A stretch of 64,000 nucleotides of DNA from Paenibacillus kyungheensis. GTDB lineage: Bacteria; Bacillota; Bacilli; Paenibacillales; Paenibacillaceae. Below, piece by piece: positions 1-9,100 of this stretch. Under the pieces are notes generated by a model, which saw nothing but the letters and a program-made list of their open reading frames with translations, did not search any database and was not told where the DNA came from. A program made the position numbers and the translations under genes. The stretch covers positions 251,501-315,500 of the forward strand of contig NZ_CP117416.1 in the NCBI RefSeq assembly GCF_028606985.1, written 5' to 3'. Each line of letters begins with the position of its first letter. Within the stretch, counting starts at the first letter, position 1.

Positions 1-1080
1 CGTGGAGCAAAATATGTGATTAATGCGATTCAAGTGGGTGGATACGATCCATGTACAATAACGGATTTTGACATCCCTACAAAGTACGGTTTGCGCCAAA
101 CGATAGCAGATACATTAGGTATTGGAGGGATTTTCCGTAATCTGCGTACAATTCCGGTGATGCTTGAATTTGCACAAGATATGCGTGAAGTCTGTCCGGA
201 TGCTCTATTTTTGAATTATACGAATCCAATGGCGGTATTAACAAATGTGATGAACACTTACGGAGGCATTCAGACTGTGGGATTATGCCATAGTGTACAG
301 CAATGTATTCCGAACTTATTTGATGCGCTGGGTATAGATCAAACAGGTATTCAAGCGAAAATTGCAGGTATTAATCATATGGCATGGCTATTAGAAGTCA
401 CGCGAGATGGAGTAGACTTGTATCCTGAGATCAAACGACTTGCCGCTGAAAAGCAAAAAACCAAACATGATGATATGGTGCGTTTTGAGTTGATGTTGAG
501 ATTTGGGTATTATGTGACCGAGTCTTCTGAACACAATGCAGAATATCATCCGTATTTTATCAAACGTCAATATCCTGAACTGATCGAAAAGTTCAATATT
601 CCATTAGATGAATATCCACGCCGTTGTGTAGAGCAGATCAAAGGGTGGAATGATATGAAAGAACAGCTATTTGCAAGTGAACATATTCAGCATACACGTA
701 GTCTGGAATATGCTTCTTATATTTTAGAAGCGATCGAGACCAATACACCTTATAAAATTGGAGCTAATGTAATGAATACCGGTCTGATTCCGAATTTGCC
801 GACTGAAGCATGTGTTGAAGTGCCTTGTCTGGTGGATGCTTCAGGAGTTACGCCTACGTACGCAGGTCATCTTCCACCACAATTAGCTGCACTGAATCGT
901 ACGAGTATTAACACGCAGTTGTTGACAATTGAAGCAGCGATTACAGGTAAAAAGGAACATATTTATCATGCAGCTATGCTTGATCCTCATACATCTGCCG
1001 AGTTTTCGATAGACGATATTGTAGCGCTGTGTGATGAATTGATTGAAGCACATGGAGATTGGTTGCCTCAGTATAGCTAA
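1..1080 (+). CDS. Alpha-galactosidase-like GH4 glycosidase, 5'-truncated by window edge
   Basis: Open from base 1 in frame 1 to TAA at 1080; the N-terminus with the Rossmann NAD-binding loop lies outside the window. GH4 enzymes hydrolyse glycosides by an NAD+- and Mn2+-dependent redox mechanism in the cytoplasm. Seen here: an FLNYTNPM stretch near residue 75, a GLCHSVQ motif near 97-103 whose Cys fits the metal ligand of the family, and AGINHMAWLL near 123-132 whose His fits the second metal ligand. The family is usually about 430-450 residues, so roughly 80 are missing. The CLVDASGV/HLPPQLAALNR C-terminal region resembles MelA-type alpha-galactosidases more than 6-phospho-glucosidases. The metal-site motifs make GH4 secure; substrate is inferred. 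It sits next to secreted polysaccharide-active genes. Confidence 0.85.
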   Translation, partial: RGAKYVINAIQVGGYDPCTITDFDIPTKYGLRQTIADTLGIGGIFRNLRTIPVMLEFAQDMREVCPDALFLNYTNPMAVLTNVMNTYGGIQTVGLCHSVQQCIPNLFDALGIDQTGIQAKIAGINHMAWLLEVTRDGVDLYPEIKRLAAEKQKTKHDDMVRFELMLRFGYYVTESSEHNAEYHPYFIKRQYPELIEKFNIPLDEYPRRCVEQIKGWNDMKEQLFASEHIQHTRSLEYASYILEAIETNTPYKIGANVMNTGLIPNLPTEACVEVPCLVDASGVTPTYAGHLPPQLAALNRTSINTQLLTIEAAITGKKEHIYHAAMLDPHTSAEFSIDDIVALCDELIEAHGDWLPQYS

Positions 1081-1132
1081 AAAAAGGTAAACAGAAATAT
1101 AGGTAAAGTGGTACTCCTAGTGTGAACAGGCA

Positions 1133-1141
1133 TGGTATGAT
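1133..1141 (+). promoter_or_regulatory. Possible extended -10 promoter for the NlpC/P60 gene
   Basis: TGG directly followed by TATGAT (1136-1141) fits an extended -10 element (TGnTATAAT), 42 nt before the chosen start of the NlpC/P60 gene. No convincing -35 hexamer is seen 17 bp upstream, so this is a weak call. Confidence 0.3.
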
Positions 1142-1182
1142 GGATGCTAACATCACTTTTAAGAACACAGGAGATATTACAA

Positions 1183-2226
1183 ATGATGAGTAAAAAATCT
1201 TGGTCGTTGTCGTTGCTCAGCGTGTTACTACTATATATAGGTCTAATTCCGACAGTGTACGGAGCCAGTGCAACATCTACATCATCTACAGACCTATGCT
1301 CGGCTACTACCAAAGTCCGCAAACATTATATTAATGTCTCTGTAGCTACGCTGTGGAAACAACCAGGTCTGGAACGTGCGATAGACGCACCTTCATTATC
1401 CAATCCGGTCGATATGAAAAAGTGGACATCCGCAATGTCTTCTGTCACGCAACGCAGATGGTTAACAGGCAAAACAGAAACTCAAGCTTTATATGGTCAA
1501 GAAGTACGTATGTTGCAAGTAAAAGGCGAATGGGCGCAAGTTGCTGTAGTCGGACAATCCACACCGAAAAGCAAATACGGCTATCCTGGCTGGTTGCCTA
1601 AAGCACAGGTAAGCACATTAAGTACTATGGATTATAGCAAATGTCCGATAGCGATTGTGAGTGCAAAAACAGCTTATGTCTACAAAGCAGATCAAACCAC
1701 CAAAAGTGTAGAAGTTAGCTTTAACACACGTTTTCCAGTGATTGCGCAAGCTGGCAATTGGATTCAAGTCTGGACACCTAATGAGAATAAAGCATGGATG
1801 AAACAATCAGATCTAGTGTTATACGATTCATTACAGGATATAGCGAAGCCTACCGGTGCTGATCTGGTAGCGACAGGTAAGCAATTTCTAGGATTGCCTT
1901 ATCTGTGGGCAGGCATATCTGCGTATGGATTCGATTGCTCTGGATTTACATCAACAGTATATGGTTATTATGGTATTGCTTTACCTCGTGATGCATCTGC
2001 ACAGATCAAAGAAGGTACAGCAGTAAGCTGGAACCAGTTACAACCAGGTGACCTTATGTTTTTCGCTACAAATAATGGTAAAGGCAGTGTTCATCATGTC
2101 TCTATGTATATCGGCAATGGACAAATGATGCACTCACCCAAAGCAGGGAAAACAGTAGAAATCATTTCTATCCATACCAGTGCATATGCTAAAGAATTTG
2201 CAGGTGCTCGTAGATACCTTGATTAA
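1183..2226 (+). CDS. Secreted NlpC/P60 family cell-wall hydrolase
   Basis: Predicted secreted peptidoglycan endopeptidase (347 residues), likely cutting the D-gamma-Glu-diaminopimelate bond of stem peptides. The start is ATG 1183, 8 nt after an AGGAGA-like site; an upstream in-frame ATG at 1144 lacks such a site. Residues 1-27 form a signal peptide (KK, hydrophobic core, ending near VYGA). Residues about 45-215 look like two SH3-like wall-binding modules (EVRMLQVKGEWAQV; NTRFPVIAQAGNWIQVW). The C-terminal third is NlpC/P60: Cys252 in FDCSGF, His305 in HHVSMYIG and His317 in MMHSP fit the catalytic Cys-His-His set. It has its own terminator downstream. Confidence 0.9.
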   Translation: MMSKKSWSLSLLSVLLLYIGLIPTVYGASATSTSSTDLCSATTKVRKHYINVSVATLWKQPGLERAIDAPSLSNPVDMKKWTSAMSSVTQRRWLTGKTETQALYGQEVRMLQVKGEWAQVAVVGQSTPKSKYGYPGWLPKAQVSTLSTMDYSKCPIAIVSAKTAYVYKADQTTKSVEVSFNTRFPVIAQAGNWIQVWTPNENKAWMKQSDLVLYDSLQDIAKPTGADLVATGKQFLGLPYLWAGISAYGFDCSGFTSTVYGYYGIALPRDASAQIKEGTAVSWNQLQPGDLMFFATNNGKGSVHHVSMYIGNGQMMHSPKAGKTVEIISIHTSAYAKEFAGARRYLD

Positions 2227-2253
2227 CATATTGCTTAAAATAAAAGATTAGTT

Positions 2254-2293
2254 AGAACTCTATGCCTTGTATGAGGTATAGAGTTCTTTTGTT
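2254..2293 (+). terminator. Rho-independent terminator after NlpC/P60 gene
   Basis: Thirteen-base arms (AGAACTCTATGCC and GGTATAGAGTTCT, one G-U pair) with a short loop, followed by TTTTGTTTTC. It lies 28 nt past the stop of the NlpC/P60 gene. Confidence 0.85.
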
Positions 2294-2368
2294 TTCAATC
2301 AGTATAAAAATATAAAATAATATAATTCATATAAATATTAATTAATTACATATAAATAAATATTTGGC

Positions 2369-2397
2369 TTGAAATAATCAAAAATACACTATATTAT
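2369..2397 (+). promoter_or_regulatory. SigA-type promoter of the arabinanase gene
   Basis: TTGAAA (2369-2374), a 17-bp spacer and TATTAT (2392-2397). It ends 4 bp before a cre-like site and about 115 bp before the start codon of the GH43 gene, leaving a long 5' leader. Confidence 0.6.
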
Positions 2398-2400
2398 CTT

Positions 2401-2414
2401 TGTAAGCGTTCTAA
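2401..2414 (+). promoter_or_regulatory. cre-like site (CcpA) at the arabinanase promoter
   Basis: TGTAAGCGTTCTAA matches the catabolite-responsive element consensus (TGTAARCGNWWNCA) in its left half and deviates at the C of the right half. Its place just past the -10 hexamer, over the likely transcription start, fits glucose repression of a polysaccharide-degrading gene. A perfect cre occurs at the other GH43 gene (44287-44300). Confidence 0.5.
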
Positions 2415-2512
2415 TTAGTGAAAATATACAAAAAAATGATTGTAGATTACATCATAAGAGGTAATAAATATATTAACTATTAAACATCTTTTTATACAAA
2501 GGAGATCAAGTA

Positions 2513-4918
2513 ATGACAAAAAATATGTGGACCAAAACAAGTCTACTGGCATTAACTGCTGCACTGCTTTTACCTGTAGGGCCGACATGGGCAAGTGATA
2601 GTGGTAGTCATCTATCAGCATCTGAGTCGGTACGTACAACAAGTGACAGCGCAAATAAACAAATAGCGCCTACGTATCAGGAAGCTTCTGTGCATGATCC
2701 GTCTGTGATTCGTGTAGGCGATGAGTTTTATATTTTTGGCTCCCATTTAGCATCTGCCAAGTCTAGCGATCTTATGAACTGGCAAATGATTTCTTCCGGT
2801 GTAGCTAACGGCAATCCGTTGATTCCTAATGTAAAAGAAGAACTAAAAGAAACGTTTGATTGGGCACAGTCAGATACACTATGGGCTGCGGATGTGATCC
2901 AGTTAGCAGACGGTAAATTCTATATGTATTACAACGCATGCAAAGGCGATTCTCCTCGTTCTGCACTCGGTGTAGCAGTCTCGGATAATATCGAAGGGCC
3001 TTACAAAGATCAAGGTATTTTCCTCAAATCAGGGATGTGGGGCGAAGCGGGAGCAGGCGGTACGATCTATGATGCAACTAAAGATCCGAATGCTGTCGAT
3101 CCCGATACCTTTTTCGATAAAGAAGGCAAGTTATGGATGGTCTATGGTTCATACTCTGGCGGTATCTTTATTCTGCAATTAGATCCAGTGAGTGGTAAGC
3201 CACTTCCAGATCAAGGATATGGCAAAAAGTTAATCGGTGGTAATCACAGTCGTATTGAAGGGCCGTATATGCTGTATAGCCCTGAGACAGATTATTACTA
3301 TTTATTTTTATCGTTTGGCGGACTGGATTCATTCGGTGGCTACAATGTGCGGATTGCTCGTTCTCACAATCCAGATGGCCCTTTTTACGATGCGCAAGGT
3401 AATGATATGACCAATGTACAAGCTGATCCTTCCAAGCCATTATTTGATGATGCTTCGATAGCACCTTATGGTGTGAAGATTATGGGGAATTATCAGTTTG
3501 AACGTGAAATTGGTGATCCAGGTCAAGGCGTTGGAGCTAATGCAGTCTCTCCAGGGCATAACTCTGCTTATTATGATAAGCAAACAGGCAAGTATTTTCT
3601 TATTTTTCATTCTCGATTTGTAGATCGTGGGGAAGAACATGAAGTGCGTGTGCACGAGATGTTTATGAATGATAAAGGTTGGCCTGTTGTTGCTCCTTAC
3701 CGTTATGCAGGCGAACAAAATGTTGCTTCACCAGTCAAAGCTAGCGATATTGCAGGTGAATATCAATGGATTACACAGGATAAAGAAATCAGCGCCAATG
3801 TACATTCATCGGTATCTGTTGAGTTACAAGATAACGGTAAGATTACAGGGGCAGTACAAGGTACATGGACATTACAAGATGATCATAACGTACAAATCAA
3901 TATAGATGGTGTGGAATATAATGGTGTCTTCCTCCACGAGACAAACCCGCAATCAGGTGATACAACGCTGACACTCACAGCATTATCGGAAAGTGGTATA
4001 GGTGTGTGGGGTAGCCAGATGGCACCCAGAAAAGACAAGCAATTCGTATCCGCTGTGGACAAAGATCTGGATCTCGGGGATATTAGCGCTGTGTTCTATA
4101 ATCTTGATCTACCTGATAAAGGTACGCATAACACGCAGATCACATGGAAATCGTCCAAGCCAGATATCATTTCAGACAAAGGTGTGATCAAACGTCCTGA
4201 AGCAGGCAAAGGCAATGCCAAAGTGACGATGATTGCAACAATCACCAAAGGCGATGCAAAAAAGAACAAAAATTTTAAAGTGACTGTGCTAGAACAAGGG
4301 CGTGGGCCTTTGTTAGGTCAGTATGATTTTAACCAGACATCAGGTACAACTGTACAAGACAACACTTATAATCATTATGACGGAACACTTCATCATGGAG
4401 CCAGTTGGAGCACCGCAGGTGTACAAGGTGGAGCCGTAGCACTGAATGGAGCGGACGGATATGTACAATTGCCGGGTACAGTGACGGATGGACAAGACTT
4501 TACGTTTGCAGGTTGGGTGAACTGGCAAGGCGGAGCTGCATGGCAACGTATTTTGGATTTTGGCGATGGCATGAATAGCTTTATGTTTTTGACACCTTCT
4601 CAAGGGACAGGGATGCAGTTCACTATTCATCAGCAAAATACCGACCAGAATCTAATCACTTCAACACCGCTTCCGCTTCATCAATGGGTGCATGTAGCTG
4701 TTACGATTGAAGGAAATACAGGAAAGTTATATGTAAATGGAAAGTTATCTGCGACCAATGACAACATGACATTTAATCCAAGTGATTTGATGACACGCGA
4801 AGCTTATTTAGGCAAAAGCCGATTTGCAGCAGATGCGTACTTTAAAGGGATGATGGATGAAGTGCGAGTTTATAATAAAGCATTAAGCGAAGCAGAAATT
4901 CAAGTATTAGCCAAATAA
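2513..4918 (+). CDS. Secreted GH43 arabinan endo-1,5-alpha-L-arabinosidase with LamG module
   Basis: Likely extracellular arabinanase of 801 residues releasing arabino-oligosaccharides from plant arabinan. ATG 2513 follows AAGGAGAT by 7 nt. Residues 1-27 form a signal peptide ending at TWAS. The GH43 five-blade propeller spans about 55-410: general base Asp62 in SVHDPSVIR, Asp196 in AVDPDTFFD, general acid Glu249 in RIEGPYML, and the SPGHNS motif typical of the metal-centred arabinanases. About 415-510 is a beta-rich domain usual at the C-terminus of these enzymes, about 515-595 an Ig-like domain with KGVIKRP, and about 610-800 a LamG/concanavalin-like carbohydrate-binding module ending MMDEVRVYNKALS. 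The gene is single, with a cre-like site upstream. Confidence 0.88.
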   Translation: MTKNMWTKTSLLALTAALLLPVGPTWASDSGSHLSASESVRTTSDSANKQIAPTYQEASVHDPSVIRVGDEFYIFGSHLASAKSSDLMNWQMISSGVANGNPLIPNVKEELKETFDWAQSDTLWAADVIQLADGKFYMYYNACKGDSPRSALGVAVSDNIEGPYKDQGIFLKSGMWGEAGAGGTIYDATKDPNAVDPDTFFDKEGKLWMVYGSYSGGIFILQLDPVSGKPLPDQGYGKKLIGGNHSRIEGPYMLYSPETDYYYLFLSFGGLDSFGGYNVRIARSHNPDGPFYDAQGNDMTNVQADPSKPLFDDASIAPYGVKIMGNYQFEREIGDPGQGVGANAVSPGHNSAYYDKQTGKYFLIFHSRFVDRGEEHEVRVHEMFMNDKGWPVVAPYRYAGEQNVASPVKASDIAGEYQWITQDKEISANVHSSVSVELQDNGKITGAVQGTWTLQDDHNVQINIDGVEYNGVFLHETNPQSGDTTLTLTALSESGIGVWGSQMAPRKDKQFVSAVDKDLDLGDISAVFYNLDLPDKGTHNTQITWKSSKPDIISDKGVIKRPEAGKGNAKVTMIATITKGDAKKNKNFKVTVLEQGRGPLLGQYDFNQTSGTTVQDNTYNHYDGTLHHGASWSTAGVQGGAVALNGADGYVQLPGTVTDGQDFTFAGWVNWQGGAAWQRILDFGDGMNSFMFLTPSQGTGMQFTIHQQNTDQNLITSTPLPLHQWVHVAVTIEGNTGKLYVNGKLSATNDNMTFNPSDLMTREAYLGKSRFAADAYFKGMMDEVRVYNKALSEAEIQVLAK

Positions 4919-5004
4919 AAAGTACAACTTACAACATCTAAGGATACAAAGAGATGGAGTACAATCAGCAGTAAGTTAAATCGATATACAATCTTTATCC
5001 CAAA

Positions 5005-5048
5005 ACAAACAGCGTCGAGTGCTTTGTAGGCTCGGCGCTGTTTGTTTG
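5005..5048. terminator. Bidirectional terminator between convergent genes
   Basis: Arms CAAACAGCGTCGAG and CTCGGCGCTGTTTG (one mismatch) around an 11-nt loop, flanked by A-rich and T-rich runs. It sits between the convergent arabinanase and TPR genes and can serve both. Confidence 0.8.
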
Positions 5049-5096
5049 AGTACACGCTATAACAAAATAGTATCATCGAGTATAACCATGACATGA

Positions 5097-6725
5097 TTAG
5101 ACAAGATGTAGATGTTGTTCAATCTGATCAGCTTTATGCCAATCTTGTTTGGCTTTGTCTGTTTCTCCTTGAAAATCGTAAATATAACTACGATTGCGAT
5201 AGTATAATGCGTTTGTATCGGGATCACATTCTATAGCTTTACTGTAATCAGCTAGAGCTGCATCATAATCTTTGAGCCGTTGATAAGCATACCCGCGATT
5301 GTTGTACGATAAAGCATGGGTAGGATCAATAGCAACAGCTTGATCGAGATATTGGATAGTTAATTCATAATCATTGTTTTCTAGGCAATACCAACTACAG
5401 TCAAAATAAATCCAGACGGCTTCCGGTTCTATTTCCATTAAGCGATGATAATCGTGAATCACCCATGAACGATACCCTTTGGCTTTGTACAGCGCAATCC
5501 GGTTAATATAGGCTTGTGAATTGCGTTCATCCAGTTCTAATGCTCTGGCATAGTCATGTAGCGCAAGTTCATCTTCTTGCTGGCATTGATAAGCCCATCC
5601 ACGACTGACATAGTATTTGGATGTATCAGGATAGAACGAAATCGCTATATTGTAATCTTGAATCGCCAGATCATATTGTTGTCGACCCAGATAAATCAAT
5701 CCTCTATTGTTATAAGCTCGTGCTTGGTTCGGTTGTAATTCGATCGAGCGTGTATAATCTTCCAATGCTAGATCAGAACGTTCATACACTTCGTTGTAAA
5801 TCCAACCCCGATTATAATACGCATCACCATAATGTTGCTCCAAAGCGATATAGATATTCAAATCTTCAAGCGCTAACGCATATTCTTGTAGATCGATATA
5901 TAAGAGTGCCCGGTTGTAATGCATATCAATATTATAATCGCCACATTCCACTGCTAATTGATAATACTGTAGTGCTAGATCTTTATTGTCTATTTTTCCA
6001 TAATAAATGCCTAGATTCACATAAGCATTAGCATAATTAGCATCCAGTTCAATCGTTTTCTCGTAATCAGCAACGGCTTGAGTATAGTCATCAACTCTTG
6101 CATAAGCGACACCACGATTGTAATAAGCATGTGCATCAGGCTGAAGTTCCACTATCGTATTAGCATATTCCAGTGAACGATAGACATCTTTCTGCACAAA
6201 ATAAATCTGACAACAATGGTAATACGCATCTAGATGTGCAGGATAACGATCGATCGCCTGATGGTAACTACGCAAAGCTAAATCCCATTTTTGATCTTTT
6301 TCATACAGTAAAGCACGTGCGAAATAAGCAGTATCATTTTCAGGATGATTCCGAATCGCTTGTTGATAATCTTTGATCGCCATTGCAGGCTGGTGGATTT
6401 GTTCATATACTTCTGCACGTACAATATGTATTCTTGCCAGCAGATGACGATCGGTCGTCTGAGCAATAAGTGTATTTAGACGTGCTAGCTGATCATCGCT
6501 ATACTCTAATTTACGAATACGATCTAACTGTTGCCCAACATCCTGATACAGATGAAGATTGTGAACCGCTTGCAATTGTATTCGTACAAAACGAACAAGC
6601 TTCCGTATCCCTCGCATAGCATAGATCACAAGAGTGATCACCGCAAAAACAATACCTATCCCAATAACGATCCATATCGGATTCCATAGATCAGGTGTAC
6701 TCCAGACCAGAAGGTTATGATTCAT
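5097..6725 (-). CDS. Membrane-anchored tetratricopeptide-repeat protein
   Basis: A 542-residue protein with one N-terminal transmembrane segment (about residues 15-38, IWIVIGIGIVFAVITLVIYAM) followed by a basic stretch. About twelve 34-residue TPR units fill residues 95-530, with the usual pattern such as AYYNRGVAYARVDDYTQAVADY and AYNNRGYAYQRLKDYDAALADY. TPR arrays are protein-binding scaffolds; no catalytic domain is seen and the partner is unknown. The start is ATG 6725, 8 nt after AAGGGA; an in-frame ATG 9 nt upstream overlaps that site. Tyrosine content is high. The gene stands alone and converges on the arabinanase. Confidence 0.8.
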   Translation of the reverse strand: MNHNLLVWSTPDLWNPIWIVIGIGIVFAVITLVIYAMRGIRKLVRFVRIQLQAVHNLHLYQDVGQQLDRIRKLEYSDDQLARLNTLIAQTTDRHLLARIHIVRAEVYEQIHQPAMAIKDYQQAIRNHPENDTAYFARALLYEKDQKWDLALRSYHQAIDRYPAHLDAYYHCCQIYFVQKDVYRSLEYANTIVELQPDAHAYYNRGVAYARVDDYTQAVADYEKTIELDANYANAYVNLGIYYGKIDNKDLALQYYQLAVECGDYNIDMHYNRALLYIDLQEYALALEDLNIYIALEQHYGDAYYNRGWIYNEVYERSDLALEDYTRSIELQPNQARAYNNRGLIYLGRQQYDLAIQDYNIAISFYPDTSKYYVSRGWAYQCQQEDELALHDYARALELDERNSQAYINRIALYKAKGYRSWVIHDYHRLMEIEPEAVWIYFDCSWYCLENNDYELTIQYLDQAVAIDPTHALSYNNRGYAYQRLKDYDAALADYSKAIECDPDTNALYYRNRSYIYDFQGETDKAKQDWHKADQIEQHLHLV

Positions 6726-6849
6726 CTGCAACATCCCTTAGTATTTTCAAATTTAGGAAATACAATAATTATATAATAAAGTTTTCCATATCATATACGA
6801 AAAAAGAATCTCGAACAACAAAAATTGTCGAAAAAACAGATCTTTCTAT

Positions 6850-6878
6850 TTGACATTGCTATCAATTCATAATATGAT
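6850..6878 (+). promoter_or_regulatory. SigA promoter of the TetR-RND efflux operon
   Basis: A consensus TTGACA (6850-6855), a 17-bp spacer and TATGAT (6873-6878). It directly abuts an inverted repeat (6881-6909), so a bound repressor would cover the transcription start. Confidence 0.8.
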
Positions 6879-6880
6879 TT

Positions 6881-6909
6881 GACCAGAAAACTAAATTGGT
6901 TTTTTGGTC
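6881..6909 (+). promoter_or_regulatory. Inverted-repeat operator, probably for the adjacent TetR regulator
   Basis: Eleven-base arms GACCAGAAAAC (6881-6891) and GTTTTTTGGTC (6899-6909), complementary at 10 of 11 positions, 7 bp apart. The position 2 bp after the -10 element and upstream of the TetR gene fits autoregulation of the efflux operon. Binding is inferred. Confidence 0.7.
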
Positions 6910-7020
6910 ATGGAGGTAAAGCCAATGAATGATATACTAAACCAGAACCACCATTTGGAAGAAGATTCTTGTTTGCAACAAATGGTGCCGCTATTCATTT
7001 TTGGATCACTGGAGGATATC

Positions 7021-7593
7021 ATGATGGAAGAAATATATGTAGATGAGAGACGTTTAAAAATTTTAAAAGCAGCCAAACAGGTTTTTTCTTTGTTTGGATA
7101 TAAAGGAACAACCGTAGAGCATATTGCCAAAACAGCAGGTATTAGCAAAGGCGCTATCTATCTCTTTTTTGAGACCAAAGAAGATATTTTAAAAGCGATT
7201 ATTCAAAATGTGAATGATGATCTGGCTCAGACGATAGACGATAACATGGCGATCGAAGGAACGATTCATGAAAAGCTTCATCATACAATACAGGGGTGTA
7301 TGCAGTTCCGCAAAGATCATGAGTTGTTAGGTAAGTTAGAACAAGAAGCGATTGAATACGCGACAGAAGCTTCCAAAAATGCGCTGGAAGAAATCAATTG
7401 TGAAACGATTCATATTATAGCCAGCCGTTTGGAAAAAGCAGAACAAGCGAATTTGATCAAAGTACCCGACAAATTATTAACAGCATTTTTATTATGCCGT
7501 ATGTATGAAGCACTTGTATTTGAGTGGGAGAAGTTCGGAGACCCTTTATCAGCAGAAGAGATTTTGGAACAGATTAAGCGATTTATTTTATAA
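7021..7593 (+). CDS. TetR/AcrR family transcriptional regulator of RND efflux operon
   Basis: Repressor-type regulator of 190 residues. The N-terminal helix-turn-helix is clear (RRLKILKAAKQVFSLFGYKG, then TVEHIAKTAGISKGAIYLFF and ETKEDIL, about residues 9-58); the rest is the helical ligand-binding/dimer domain. The start at ATG 7021 follows a good GGAGG site and gives the usual TetR length. An in-frame ATG at 6925, also behind GGAGGT, would add 32 residues not typical of the family; both starts are possible. The gene lies 30 nt upstream of a membrane-fusion protein and RND pump, the arrangement of a local repressor that responds to pump substrates. A promoter and a palindromic operator are directly upstream. 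Confidence 0.85.
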   Translation: MMEEIYVDERRLKILKAAKQVFSLFGYKGTTVEHIAKTAGISKGAIYLFFETKEDILKAIIQNVNDDLAQTIDDNMAIEGTIHEKLHHTIQGCMQFRKDHELLGKLEQEAIEYATEASKNALEEINCETIHIIASRLEKAEQANLIKVPDKLLTAFLLCRMYEALVFEWEKFGDPLSAEEILEQIKRFIL

Positions 7594-7623
7594 TGATTTT
7601 GAGATGATAAGGAGCAGATGAGA

Positions 7624-9099
7624 ATGAAGATACGCAGTTTATCTGCTTTGTGCATAGTCTTAATGATGACTATTTTGAGCGCTTGTTCTACAGTAGATAG
7701 CCAAGCGCAAAGTGAAGCGCAAGCAACCGTTGAATTAACAACTGTTAAAAAAGTACCTTTAGATACAACGTATGATCTATCTGGAACATTAGCGGCATCT
7801 GATGAATATCCGGTTTCTTTCAAAATTGCTGGTACAGTAGAAGCAGTTAATGGCAGTGTAGGCGATGCTGTGAAGCAAGGAGATGTACTGGCTACTCTCG
7901 ATCCTGCTGATCTTCAGTTAAAAGTAAGCAATGCTCAGCAAGCAGTCGATCAAGCACAAGCAAGTGTATCCAGTGCACAAGCACAACTAAAAAGTGCTCA
8001 AGGTGGACTAAGCAAAGCGCAAGCTTCCAAGCAATCAGCAGCGGCAAGTGTAGCAGCGGCAAATGCCAAAGTCGACAGTGCTCGCGCAGCAGAGCGTGGC
8101 GTAACAGATGGAGCGCGTTCTCAACAGAAGAATCAAGCAATTAATGCGGTTAACAAGGCACAGACAACATATAATCAAAATAAAGCGGAAGCAGATCGAG
8201 CGTCTACTTTATATCAAAATGGATTGTTAACCAAGCAAGAATATGAGCAAGCACAGACAGCAATGCAAGTAGCTCAAGAAAGTCTAAATGATGCAAAGCA
8301 ACAATTATCATTATTGGTAGAAGGAGCAAGCCAGTCTGATCGTGCGAGTGCAGCCTCAGCAGTGAAAGAAGCGCAAGCAGGTGTACAGTCTGCTCAAACA
8401 GGTATAGAGCAAGCAAATGCAGAGGTAGAGCAAGCGCAAGCAGGTATTGCACAAGCCCAAGCTGGAGTAGAACAAGCCCAAGCGAGCTATCAACAAGCGA
8501 TCGTAGCGCAAAAAGAAGCTTCTCTTAATCTATCGAGAACTACACTCAGATCATCGGTTAGTGGTGTGATTTTGGAAAAAGAGATTTCAAGTGGACAGAC
8601 GATCTCCGCAGGTACTTCTGTATTTACGATCGGCAAAGTGAACCAGCTTAAAGTGTTATTACCGATTGCAGATCAAGAATTGAAAAACTGGAAAGTGGGT
8701 CAAAAAGTCAGTATTAATCTATACGATCAATTACGTAGTGGTATTGTCAAAAAATTATATCCAGCAACCAATAAAAATACAGGATCTATCAATGCAGAAG
8801 TGGTAATCAATAATCCGCAACAAGATTGGAAACCCGGTCAAGTAGTCAAAGCTTCAGAGCAAGCTACAGGACGAACCGGCATCGCTGTACCTGCTTCTGC
8901 TGTAGTGAGCACATCGAATAAACCTTATGTATTTGTAAATCAAAAAGGAAAAGCAGTCAAAAAGACTGTTCAGATCGGTGAATTATACAATAATCAGTAT
9001 GAGATCAAGTCTGGTCTACAAGTAGGTGATCAGATTGTCAGTAGTGGTGCAGATCGTCTGATGGATGGCGATGCGTTGCAAGTACAGAAGGGGCAATAA
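7624..9099 (+). CDS. RND efflux periplasmic-adaptor-type (HlyD/MFP) lipoprotein
   Basis: Membrane-fusion subunit of 491 residues for the downstream RND pump. ATG 7624 lies 9 nt after AAGGAG; an ATG 6 nt earlier is too close to it. The signal peptide ends in a lipobox (TILSACST), so the protein is probably lipid-anchored on the outer face of the membrane. Residues about 65-105 hold the first half-lipoyl motif (GTVEAVNGSVGDAVKQGD), followed by an unusually long Ala/Gln/Ser-rich coiled coil with heptad-like QAQAG repeats to about 305, then the second lipoyl half (LRSSVSGVILEKEISSGQ) and beta-barrel domains. Coupled to the RND gene with one base between stop and start. Confidence 0.9.
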   Translation: MKIRSLSALCIVLMMTILSACSTVDSQAQSEAQATVELTTVKKVPLDTTYDLSGTLAASDEYPVSFKIAGTVEAVNGSVGDAVKQGDVLATLDPADLQLKVSNAQQAVDQAQASVSSAQAQLKSAQGGLSKAQASKQSAAASVAAANAKVDSARAAERGVTDGARSQQKNQAINAVNKAQTTYNQNKAEADRASTLYQNGLLTKQEYEQAQTAMQVAQESLNDAKQQLSLLVEGASQSDRASAASAVKEAQAGVQSAQTGIEQANAEVEQAQAGIAQAQAGVEQAQASYQQAIVAQKEASLNLSRTTLRSSVSGVILEKEISSGQTISAGTSVFTIGKVNQLKVLLPIADQELKNWKVGQKVSINLYDQLRSGIVKKLYPATNKNTGSINAEVVINNPQQDWKPGQVVKASEQATGRTGIAVPASAVVSTSNKPYVFVNQKGKAVKKTVQIGELYNNQYEIKSGLQVGDQIVSSGADRLMDGDALQVQKGQ

Positions 9100-9100
9100 C

